A DNA stretch of 64,000 nucleotides, from assembly GCF_032884065.1 (NCBI RefSeq), contig NC_088873.1:2840563-2904562 (forward strand), in the 5' to 3' direction. The notes beneath the pieces are model-generated. The model made no database searches. It had not been told where the DNA came from and saw only the letters and a list, made by a program, of their open reading frames with translations. The position numbers and the translations under genes are program-made. Source of the DNA: Artemia franciscana. Lineage: Eukaryota > Arthropoda > Branchiopoda > Anostraca > Artemiidae. Positions 1 to 12,600 of this stretch are shown piece after piece (within the stretch, counting starts at the first letter, position 1; each line of letters starts with the position of its first letter).

Positions 1-2754
1 GCCTGAAAATGTAGCAGGATAAATAGTTTTTGCTAAAAGGTTTTGTAATTGCCAGACAATATTACAAAAAAGCATGAAAAAACATGGAATTAAGTCAAAT
101 GTCTTTTACCCATTTGAATCTATCTCTAATAACTCAACCCCTCATCTCAATGGATCTAGATTCATTGAATAAAAGTAGCAATTTTTGTGCAAAATTATAT
201 TTCTGATGTTGTGGGTATACTTATGGTGGATTTATCTGCATTTATGTTGACAATCCTTGATTGAACAACTTTCTATTTGAAAATATCTCTTTTGTACTTG
301 TATAATATAAATTTCAGCGCCCTAAGAATAACATAGTTCAATAATCTTTATAAATTTCTTTATTAGTAAAACTTCTATGTACAATAAGAAGTATGTGTCT
401 TACAAGGCCATTTGAATAGCTCACGTTAGAAAATTAATAAAATGTAACAGTCAGATGCACGTCAAATATAAGCAATTTTCACTAATCAATTTTCTTCCTC
501 TTTTGAATTATTCAAGAGATGGGAAATATAAAATCCATTGCGTTACCGATTCATTTCCGCTAGAAGGTTGCTTAATAATAAAAATATTTGGAATATTTTG
601 CTGGTCCAGCTGTCCAAGGAAATATTCCATTGGAAGGGAAATCTTTTCTCTTAAACCCGATTCCAAAAGAGGACAAAAATCTTTGGATTATAGAGATTTC
701 CTGAGGAAAAATCTTGAAGAAATATATGTCGAAGAAAAAAAAATGAAATTTTAGTAAAAATGTCTTGAAGAAAAAAAAGCACTTTGAAAATAAAATAAAA
801 TCTTGAAGAAAATATATCTTAAAATGCTAAGTAACATCTCACCTGTGTGCTGTCCTGAGTTACACAATGAGACTCCCCAGGGACACCCAAACTCTTGCAA
901 GTCATGCGAGATTAAGTAGTTCACAGTATATCTAACAGTTCATGCAAGATTACGTCATTCTTAACACATGTAAACATTCCATATTACGTAAAAAAAAGGT
1001 ATTTTATAGTCTTGCGTGACATACAGGTGTACCATAGTATTGTGCAAGACCCAGGCGTTAGTAATAAGGTCTTTAGGGACTAGTAATTCCAGTGGTAAAT
1101 CCCCTACGACCATCATGAAATCCATAGGACTGTCACTATGAACCCAATTATTTGATGTTGACAGGAAAAAGTTTGAATTCCTCTCTAGTCCCTTTTTTGC
1201 TGCTCTATTTTGAGGTGAAACAATATCTAATAAATTTTGCTGCATTATATTCATTTCACTTTAAAAATATTTCTGCATAGGGGTATCCTTAGCATAAAAC
1301 TTTCATGCAAGTTTGAAGCCAATCGAAAAAATTTGGCACTTTTTTGAGGTTTCTTCATTAGAAGAGGAACCAATATCAATAGAATCAATCTTTTTATTAA
1401 TTTCTTTTGCACATTATTCCCATTAGGTTAAGGGCCTACGGACGTGATTTTCAAATTGTTCAGACAAATTTTTGTGGCTTAACTTCAGGTCTCTAGCCTC
1501 TCCCCGTTCCCATAGCCAAATAGTGATGATTTTTTTCACCAAGTGAGTAATTCCTGACATTTTCACACCAATGGACTTCCTAGATCAAGTGTACCTCTTT
1601 TTGTTTCTATTATAAAATATAATTGTGTAGAATTGACAGTTAGTACTACTTGCGGCCCTTATTCTGGGAAAATTGGGAGCTATATCATTCTTTTATTCAT
1701 ATTTATTAATATTTTAAGCTATTCCAAGCAAAATAGAAAGTTCGAAATGTTCATCTAATATCCTAAGGTCCTACTAATGGAATGGAACGGAATTTCATCG
1801 GACAATGGCTGGCTCCCTTCCAATCTTTTCTGACTACTGAGAGAGGCAATAGAACACTCAATTTCCTATCAAACGAGCGTCCTCCAAAGTTTCAAAGACC
1901 AATCTGGGGCCCAATAATGATCTAAGGCCAATATGCTTCAAACGTCAGAAACAATTATCTGTAATAAGTGGTGGGTTGAATCTTGCAGCAATATAAATCA
2001 GACTTGCTTCAAATGCAAAAGATGAGACATTAATTCCTACTATACCTCCCGTTATCACCTCTTATTTTTCTTTGAAGGCAAATATAGATTTTGACAATTT
2101 GAGGCTCAAAATACCTTGTTTTAGGCATCTGGCTTTCCCCCTACCATTAAAAAGATCATCTGCCCGTTTAAACAGTTGCTATACACTATTAATAATTCCT
2201 AAGAGTATCGAATTTTAATGGTTCGAAATTTTCTTTTGGCTCCTCAATTTTATATTTTGGAATATTTTCTTTTGGAAATTATTAGAAGGGATGTTCCAGA
2301 AGAAGTTTTTCCAGAGAAAGGAATTTTACGAGGGAATTTAACATGAAGGTAGGGGAGAATGTCTCTGGGTTGAATTCATGATTTTTTTTTTCTTGGGAGG
2401 GAGAAGGGAAGGGAATTAACCTCGCTTCCCGAAAAACTCACGGAAAAATGATAAGTTTGTTTTAACAAAGGGAAATCAGTGTTGAATGAAAATTAAGTTA
2501 GTCCAACTCTTTAATAAATGTCACAGTTAGTTTATTTTTCTGTAAGATGGTGAGGAGGGGGATGAAAAACAAAACGTAATGTTACTATTTACTTTTTTCT
2601 CATTTGTTTAGATTCTTTTTCATTTGTGCAGCCATGTTTGGTACCAAGAATATCACAACAGGATATTTAAAAAGTATAGTTATCATAATAATAAAAATAT
2701 CATTCTTTTAACAAATTAATATTTACTACAAAGTAACAGTTTGTTATTTTTCAG
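1..2754. other. Upstream intergenic DNA or 5' intron, no gene recognised
   Basis: This AT-rich stretch contains only short open frames without recognisable motifs or codon bias (for example 455-754 on plus and 961-1254 on minus). It ends in a plausible splice acceptor: a T-rich tract and CAG at 2752-2754, just before the first coding exon. It may therefore be partly the intron of an untranslated upstream exon, but no such exon or core promoter could be identified. Confidence 0.5.
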
Positions 2755-3667
2755 GTTTTTTCGGACAAAAATGTCTATAGCCTTGACTCGACCAACTACC
2801 TTAAGAGCTTTGATACTTCTATTTTTTTGTTTTTTAGCTTATGTTGCTTTGCATGTGTTAAGTAAAAGCTTATATGCTAATGATAGTGAAAAACATTCAA
2901 CACTGCTATTCACATGTGAAGAAAAGAATTCTGCATTCCGCTATGGACAAAGGGGTTCACAATACGTTTTGTATAACTATATAAAATCAAGACAGCAATT
3001 CAAATGTCATGAGTCAATCACGCTTACAACGCATGGTGATACAAGCTATTTGGACAATTTGGTTTATTTAAGTCAGAGATGGCAGGGTCCAATATCTTTC
3101 TCAGTGTATGTCCCAAGTTCTGACTATTACGACGCAATTAAAATTATATCTTACTTAAGACAGTGTACAGTTTCAGAAATTAAGGAGTTTGTAACATTTC
3201 ATTTTGTTTTTGACAACAGCCACATGCCAAAGAGTATTATTAAATTACATAAAACTCAGAAAGGTCTCCCTTACTTTGAAAACCAAACAGAAATTTTAAA
3301 ATTTCACGAAAAGAATTTTGTAAAAGTCATGGGTCATGGTGACAAAAGTGAAAACACAGAATTACCAATGGCCAATTGTTCGTTACCAGCTTCTTGGATT
3401 ATCCCAACAAAGCAAACTTACCGAAATAAAAACAAATTATTGTATCCCGTGAATATTCTCAGAAATGTGGCCCGAGAATCAGCAACCACATACTACGTGT
3501 TTTCTTCTGATAGTGAGTTGTATCCAAGTCCTAATATAATTCCTAACTTTTTTGATATGCTGAAACGAAATGATTCATATCTCCATTTTGGCAAACCTCG
3601 GGTGTTTGCTTTACCTATTTTTGAAGTCTACAAAAATCAAACAGTTCCAGGCTCTAAACAAGAACTA
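2755..3667 (+). CDS. B4GAT1: Exon 1 of the GT49 gene (5'UTR 2755-2770, coding 2771-3667)
   Basis: This exon encodes residues 1-299: the cytosolic tail, the signal anchor, the stem and the N-terminal half of the GT49 domain, including the DxD-equivalent Asp-Ser-Glu at residues 247-249. It ends at a strong donor (GTAAGT at 3668-3673). The open frame reads on for 31 codons past the donor to a stop at about 3760, but that tail is intronic, because the homology (KQELV) continues only in exon 2. A consensus-like acceptor at 2752-2754 suggests an upstream untranslated exon. Confidence 0.88.
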
Positions 3668-6600
3668 GTAAGTAGCCCTTTCCTTTTACATTGCTTTAAC
3701 TTACCTTTAACTTTTATTCTGCTTTACAAGAAGATATATTTTAGATTTATATGTCCTTAAAATAACTATGAAGACTTTAGGAAAGAGTTTTAGAATATGG
3801 TAAGGACCAATAGACGATCTTCTCATGGAAAAATATATTTTCTTGGATGTCTGAAATCCGAACAAAAATTCATTTTTGCAATTTAAGTTCTCGAGTTCTA
3901 GTTTAAATGTCTTTTAAATGTTATTTCAATTGAGAATACAAATGGATGAAAACCTTCTGGCCAATTCTGTTCAGAGAGACAGTTTCGATAAAGTTTTTGT
4001 TTTTGTGTTATATAAATATGACACAGTTTTGTATTGAAAGTATAATTCTTCTAAAAGCATGATTAAAGTATATTATGCTTGAATTTCCTTACGCCTGTAG
4101 CACATTATGATTATATTAGGCTTTGTACATTTGGCTTTGTAAATATTATATATAAGTTTTTAAAGTAAGTTTTACCAGGCTGATGCGAAATTGGGCTTTA
4201 GCAAAGGGAAGTCATTGGGGAAGGAGAGGGGTCAAGGGGCATCCTATGATAAATGACTATTGTATTTTAAGACAAATAAATAATGAAACTACAAACATAC
4301 GGGCTTCCCTTATTTTAGCCAAATGAGAAATTGACCGTAGCAAATTGCTTCTTTGTTACACAAATTACAATAGCAATTGAATTTAAGCGACTATTAGAGA
4401 AACAGCTTTTAAGTAACAACTTATTATTTGAAGTCTAGGTACTAAAATCAACACAGCTTGCAATATTTGAATGTTCTAATGAAAAATACAAAGTGAGTAA
4501 GAAATGCTTGATTTGAAGGATCACCGTTGGAGATAGGGTCCCTATAAAGATAGGCAAAAACAGTTCTTTATTCCTTTGATTTTCTATTATCTGTTATTTT
4601 CAAAAAAATTACCCAACGATTGATTTTCATTTAACTTTATATGATAAAAACTGATTTTTTTATTTACAATACTTATTTTAAAAAATCGTCAATTCTAATA
4701 GTTTCATCTAATAGGCTTTATTATAAAGTCAAATTTCAACACTGTTTTTATTAAAAATAGATAAGTGCAAGAGTGGCTATATTTTCAATATACTATATAT
4801 ACTTAAACCCTTAATTATTCATCAACACTTATAAAGAGATGCTATTGGTCAAATCATAACGGATGAAAATTTCAAAGTTTTCTAAAAGTTTGATATTCTT
4901 CAGCCCAAGAATCGAGCACCTAGTTTCCTAATGTTTTCAAACTGATTATGCTTTTTCTGCCAAAAACAATTACGATCGTATATTTCAAGGTATACAGAAA
5001 TACCATGCATTTTATGCTTTTGTTTTTTTTACACTACTTAGAAGAATTAAGATAACTAGCCACAAGGAGGCAGGGAAGGCATAAGCAATTCACTTCATTT
5101 TCATTAATTTCAAGCAAATTTTCCTAGAATTTAAAAACTAAGCTTGAACTATTCTAGCAGCCTGCATACACCCCTTTACCTTTTACCATCCCTTAATATT
5201 ATTTAAAAGCCGTTATGTTATTGATTTAAAAACTAAATCTGTAAAGTTTTTATATCCAAGTATTAAATCGTTTAATATATTCAGATATTTGTGAAATAAA
5301 ATATTTAGAAGCCTTCCTTTGTCGTATGCAGGACATTTTTTCCTAAATTATACTCAGAACTTTAATTCTCTGAATAAAAAAAAAAAAAAACTTCCTTACA
5401 CCCCTATGTTTTTTTCTTCCAAATACTATTTAAAAGTCTTCATTGTATTCATTTAAGTCCTCCTTTTAAACTGTTCTCCTAAGTTTGATTCTTCCAGATT
5501 TACTGTGACTTGTCTAAACCCCAACAATTCTCCTCGTCTCTGAATAATTTTTAAAGCCTTCGTTTTTATTGACTTGAAGTATTTGTTTCCAATTCGTAAT
5601 CATAATATTGAATTTCTCCAGATTTCTGAAATTTTTGCATACCCCTTATCCTTTCTTCAGCTCCTAATAACATTGAAAAGTCTTCAGTTCTGTGGATACT
5701 AATCCTCTAAAACTGATTTTCTAGAAGTAAGGTCAAATTGCGTCCAATGGTCTCCCCTTGTGCTGAAATCTATATACCTATAGTCTTAATATTTACCATG
5801 GTCACCCTAAGGTCTCATTACACCCAACTGGCTCTCCTAGCTCTGCCATCTATATCACTCTGATTAAATTCAATACAACCGGTCAATTCATGTCCACAAA
5901 GATACAACCAGTCATACCATATCTACATTGATAAAGCTAATCACACTAACTATTTGATTAAGTCACCGTGGATTTGCCGTTGGACATTCTAGTAATGACT
6001 ATGTTTATTTCATTCTTTCATTATATTTGTAAATTTTTGAAAATAAAGACATCAATTAGTATTATTTGCCTAGATTCACAATCATTAAAGGTCGATCTGC
6101 TAAACTGATTCTTCATATATATCTTATAATGTTTTTCTTTTAGAAATTGAACTAAACTAGATGTTTTTCATCTTGGACAATATGGTGCAGATTAATTCTA
6201 AAAAAAAACTCTGAACATTAAGGATTGCTTTTAACCATTGATAAACAGACATTTATGCAACCCTTATACGGCTCAAGTATTTTATCTACATTTTCTTCTA
6301 TTTATGCTGTGGTATATTCTATTATCAATATTGAAACTTTCTAGAAACATTTCCCTTTTATAACTACTAAATTAGTCTACAGACGTCAATTGTTTCCACT
6401 TCGAAGATGTTGGACAATTCAAACATTTCAGATCTATCATCGACATATTCCATGAACACAGTGAAGGGTTATAGCGTTTAATATTTTCAACATCATTAAT
6501 GTTACCTCTAAAGAAATGCAAGGAGGCAGAGCAACATATTGTTGAAGACAAAATTCAGGTCTACGAGGAATTTCTCTGTAGCTTGCTTCCTTACTGATTT

Positions 6601-9600
6601 TATATTTGTCTCTAAAAGCCCTGTATTTCTGTAATATCACCGTGTTTGATCTATCATAGTCGAGACAAATCCTTAGTATTTCCCTTCAATATAATGCCAG
6701 TCATACCTGATTAAAACTGCATTGCCACCAGAAGTATGGAATTGTAGTGTTGACAGAAAAATGCTACCTGAATTGGTTTCGTTTCATGCGGTCAAAAACA
6801 AGATGACGCCTTGACTAAACAAGTAGTGGCCTGTGAACCTTTCATACTTTGACGAATGATGTGAGCATAAGACTCCCGGGGACAAATGGAAGATTTTTGT
6901 ACCCAGAAACTGAACAGAATATAATTCTATTTTTATACCTATATTACTTTTATATTTCAATGCATTTTTACCCGATATTTTCAAATAGCTTTATTTGGTA
7001 TAATACAAAGTGAAACTATCAATGATTAAGTCTTACAATAACCTCCCTTGCATCATTTATATATTCTAAGACCTTTTTAGCAAATTGCCTGATAGACTGC
7101 TATGAAAAGGAAAGGAAGTTGAAAATGATAGTAACTCTTTCAAGCCTTGTAAACTCTGCCTTCCCCAATTTGACCCTGTGTCTTGCCTTCCCTTGTCAAA
7201 GGAATCACCATTTACGTACTTTACGACTTCTCGTAGCAAATTAACTCTCCTTCCAGGATTGTTTGATAAAGGGGCTTTGAACGGATTTAAGAAATGTCTA
7301 TACCAAACTGTTTACAAGTCCTTCTCCTTTAAGTTTTTGCTTTCATTTTTAAAAGGAATAAACCAAGGACCCCAACCCTATCACTCTTAACATCATAATT
7401 TTTCTTTTGTTTCGAGGTGTTTCTTATCCATATCATTAAAATGTTTAATTTTGGGATTGGAAACCAATAAGAAAAATCCTATTATAATTCTGACTGGATT
7501 CTAATTAAAATAAATCATTTGCCTTGAAATTCAATTGTAAAATTAATGTTTGGTAATGTTTCCTTCCCTTAGGTAGAGATGCTAGAAAGTGGGTTGGCAA
7601 TTCCATTTCATGAAAAAATTTGTGCCTTGTGTCATCGTATTCCACAGCAAAAAGAGTGGCAAAGGGCACCTGTTAATGATGGTCTGAGTGTTTTTCACGT
7701 TGGGAAGCGCCACTGGCCTTATCATATGTGGGAGCCAATCTTTATAGGGACTCAGGATGATCCTGTTTATGATGAGAGGCTATCCTGGGAAGGTCGTCAA
7801 GACAAAATGACGCAGGTTAGAATTATTTTCAATGGCTTTTCGTAAGATTTTAAAACTATTTTCTTTTACTTCCAATGTTTAATTAATGTTGAAAATGTTG
7901 GCTTTAAAAGAAAACAGAATGTATTATTAAATAAATATTAATAATTTTTTTACAAAATAGTAAAATAAAATTGTAGAACAAGTAAATATTTCAGAGATTA
8001 CTTCCCTTTGAGTAAGAGATACAAGAAAATTTCTTAGAAGGTTTTGCTGTTGGGGTTTAGGAGTTCAGCATTGAGATTACTTTTGATTTTCTTCAATTCA
8101 TAAGCTGTTATGCAACATTTAATTGTACAAGTTTTGAATTGTAAGAGAATGTAATGGTGCTCTGCAAAGTATTTTTCATGTGGATTCCTACAAAAATTAG
8201 TAAAAAAAATTTTTTTTTACCAATCTGCTTATGAAACGTCCATTTAAACATTGGTACCTATTAACTATTTTAGACTTTTTATTGCTACTATTAACTCAGT
8301 GCAGCACATAGTAAACTGAAGTTCAAAACACACTCCACAATCTTCCATCCCAATCTATTTAAAGCCTCTCTTTTTGAAAGCTCCCGATTTTCTTACGACA
8401 TTCTCCCACTCTATTGTTAGAGTCTAACCTGTTAGTTTGTCGCTAAGGAGTTCAAAGAAAAAAAAAACAAATTTGGCAATCTGTCATACCTTAGCCGTAG
8501 ATCGGGTCGCATCAATCTCACCCTTTTTTAGATTATAGTCCTAAAAATCAGCATTGAATTCATTTTTTGGCACAGCCTGTTTAAAATGTGTTCATTAAAT
8601 TGGGTACACAAAAAATCCTTAAGCCATTACTTAAGAAACTTAAGGTCCACCTTTCACTATTTTTAGGAATACCCTAACTTCAGAACCATATTTTACCACT
8701 GTCATCACTGTAGTTTCCATTATTCTAATCATGGCTCACAAACTAGTAATCTAACCTTAACCTTAGAGACACAGTGCCTCCAGAGGCATCTAGGAAATTC
8801 AAGAGAAGTCTCCATCCATCTCAGAGGTGTGCTGCTACTAGTACGTTTGTAGTTGGGCTCTAGGCACCCATATATATTTAACCAGTGTCTTCTGTGTGAA
8901 TATCTTTGGGTTTTTCTATGATGGCCTCTTCTTCTTGATCCTTCCAGTTGCTAAAATAGAATGGAGTTAGGTAAGTTCTTACTGCTCATCCTGATAAGAT
9001 GCCTAAAATAACGCCAACTACGTTAACGGATAACATTTTTTATTAAAGGTAGTTGAACCTCCTGCCTGATGGTGTAATTTTTTATCCTCTGGGTTAAGTT
9101 TATGTTTATAATTCCTTCTGAGGCAAGAAAAGAACTGGACTAAGCACAGAGCCTTGTTTCGCACCTTTCTGAACAGTGATGAATATGTTATTATTGCTGC
9201 CTAGATATACCCTTATAGACGTTTTACCATAGCAATGACATAAGAAAATGCAGAGAAATTGGTATATTCCACGTTTCAATAGGGAAAAATAGTGTGTGAA
9301 ATGATCATGGATTCGATTGCCTTTGAAATGTCAATTGCACCCGAACACAGGTTCTTTTTTCAGCATATTATAGCAGTCTAAAATAGCCAAAAAAGTTGCA
9401 TGTACGATTGAACACCCAAGCCTTCACAAAATCCAAACTGGTTATTCCCATGGTCCCATTTTATCTTTATTTCCTGGAAAATCACTTTTTGAAAAAGCTT
9501 ACCAATTGTGGAGCAAACAGTAATTGGTCTACACGTTTTACCAGCCTTTCGATTATACCCTTTGTTAAGACACAGGTAATAAAACCTTCTAAATAGTAGG

Positions 9601-12600
9601 TAAAATACATTGAAGAGAAAACTGAAGCTTGAAATAATAGTGATAAATACTATAAAAGGAGTGGGATAGCGTAAAGCAGGTGCTCCATTTGCACCCCTTT
9701 TATACTTAGGCTTTACCAAGTTTTGTTAAACATATTTGTGTCTGGGTAGCTGAAGGTGTAATATTTACAAAGTTTCTCTGGTGGTGAAGTTCTGAAATAT
9801 GGTGATTAAGAGAGTTCTTATAGGTATTTTCAACCGAAGAAGGATCATCAGAGAAAAAATTAAAAAAAAAGTTTTCCCAAGAAACAGCATCGATTGGATT
9901 AAATTACGAGGAGGAACTTGATATAAGATTTGTAACTCTTTTCCAAGGCTGCTGAGGCATATTTCTTATCTCACGCGTTGTCGTTTGAACCTCTCTGTTT
10001 CTATGGATAGAAGACTTTTTGGACTTCATGTTTAGTTGACTTAACAATTGAAAAAACAACACCCAAAAGAGGACAATCACGGTTGACCCGAGTCCGACAC
10101 AAAAATATATGAAAGTGCTTGGTATCTTCAGTTCTTGGTAATTCATCATCGTCTTTTCAAACATATTTTTCTGTCATTGTTTTACCCTTGTCGAAGATTC
10201 AATTACAGAGGAGCTGACTTTTAGAGCAAGCGTCAACTCGGGTAGAAAGTAATCAAGGTCTACTGGGTTCCTTTTCACTAAATTAGAGTAATGGTTGAAA
10301 GAGATTAAAATTTTTATTAGACAAAAAAAATCAAGTGTCTACTGAAAGGACGATGTATCTAGGTGATCTGTTAATACTTTTGTAAACCAAGGTATTTTTG
10401 TTTAGTTTTGTGAGGGGGACATGTAAATTTTAAACTGGAAGTGAAGAAGATGATCGCTTGATAGGATGTCATCTCAAACGGTAATAGAGGTAAATTGAAG
10501 GTCTAGATGATTAGACAGGACAAAATCATGGCTCAAGGTTCAACCAGAATGATTAACTTAAGGTAAATTTTTAGATTAAGGTAGGATATACATGCCAAGC
10601 AGAAGTGACAAACAAAGACTTTTGTAAGCAACAGTGATGAGTAATTCAGATTCATGTTGAAATTAACACAAATGACAAGCTATTTGTTGGTAACCTCAAT
10701 TTTTTAAGAATCTTTGATAGTGGTGCAAAGCTAATGCGAAACTTCCTATCAGAAATTATGATGTTGTAATTAGTGGGCATACAAATAAATATCAATGCAA
10801 AACATCTTAGCAAAACAGCAGCGTAAAAATCACTCGAATCTAACAAGAAGTGGCAAAATTTTTATTTATTTTAATAGCTAAACCAACCAACAGTTTGCAG
10901 TTTTAATATTCTTTCCTGAGAAAAAATATAGATTGAGGTGAACACTCTAACAATGACACATTATTTTCACTTAAAAAGGTGGTCAGCAGGGCACACAATA
11001 TATAGAGTATTCTACACATTGTCAATAATTTCTAGTTTTTCACTGGTTCGTTTCATATTCTGATAAATGCTGATATGCATTTTAAATCCATTTAAAAAAT
11101 TAATACCATAAATTAAAAAAATTAGTAAAAAGACATAAATAATCAAATAAGCAAAAAGGGTTCTAACATTGTTTCTTTGGGATTTAGGAGGAAGGTGCGT
11201 TTTCATTTCTACACAAATCAAGCTGTTACTTCTTTGGATTTTTTCCACGGTTTGTGCATTTCATGTCTGTTCGGAACGCATTAATCTTATCACTTTGATC
11301 ACCTGCGCCTATAATACACTTCATCAGATTTGAACACACAGGAGCGAAATGTCTAAATACTTGGAAGTTTAGATACTGCTTGGGTTTTTTGACTGGTTGA
11401 GTGACACGAAATAAATAATATTCGATCTTCACTGCAAACTTCAATGCATGACCAAGGTCAACATTTCTCTTAAAATCCGCCACACAGCTGCTAGATTTTT
11501 GACCCGTTCCGCAGAAATTGCACTTTCGACAAGCACACAGATTTGAAACATCAAAATCAGTATTTATTTTCATAATACCTATATACTGTGTACTCGAGTA
11601 TAATACCTTTGTACTCGGTTCTTATTATCTGAGCCCGAAGTTTAATTCTATTAGGTACTGAAGCTACTGCCACCACGGCAGAATCATCATCAACCATGTG
11701 GACTACTGGGTCATTTTTAGACTAGCAATAGATTTCAAATTGTCAGCAAAGCCAAGTTTCTTAACAAAATAATGCTGATTCTTAGAGTTTTGCATATTAC
11801 TCTTGTCAGGAAAATATGAAAGCACCACAGGAGTAGAGAAGACATGGTGAGGTTGCGTCAATGACCAGATAGTTGGGATTGAACTCTCAGTAATTGGGCT
11901 TGAAGGTATCAAATTCCTACTTAATTGCATCTATTGTGAAAAATTAACAGCAAACCATTATTGCATTGTCTTTATCTTTTTCAATATGCTGTTGTAAAAA
12001 GTTCAGCTCTGTACATAAAATAGGACTAACTACGTATACAATATAATATCTTCTCTGGAATGTTAACCTAGTGCATTGTCAACAATCAAAGCCCATATAG
12101 CAAGCTAATTCGTCAGTAAGCAAGGTCGATCAAGTATTTCCAGGAACAAGAGAAGTGTAGGGACCCACTTACTGATTCTCTGTGATTTAAAGGCGAAAAA
12201 TTACCAACAGCTACGTGCTGCCCTTGTGGTAGATTTCTCCCCTCTTCTGATCGTTGGTAGAGACACCTTCAGAAAACTGGCAATGCACCTAAATTGCTTT
12301 CTCACAGCTGACACAACTTATAAATTTGGAATATGGGTGGCATTGTAGAATTAGAATTTTAGAAAGTGTTTTAATTTAAACACCACTGCAGCTCTCGGAG
12401 GGGGAGATGAAGAACCAGTACGCCAATAAACAATTTTGACACAGAAACTAAATAGATAATATTGCACTTTTTGTAAGTGACCGAAAATATCAAAGTAATA
12501 CAGTCCATAAATAATACTTCATTATTTCATTTACTGCAACAAATTTATAATCACTGACGGCCACTGTATTCCATTATAATGTATTTCAAAGTTTTTTCAG

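Noticed and set aside
455..754. 99-residue plus-strand open frame upstream of the GT49 gene
   Set aside because: No motif, Lys-rich low-complexity end and no supporting homology.
3668..3760. C-terminal extension of exon 1 open frame
   Set aside because: It reads through a strong GTAAGT donor, and the family homology continues instead in exon 2.
11012..11930. Cluster of three minus-strand open frames, one with a Cys cluster and one with a membrane-like segment
   Set aside because: Overlapping different frames, no recognised family, no splice or start context; kept only as a note in the intronic region.
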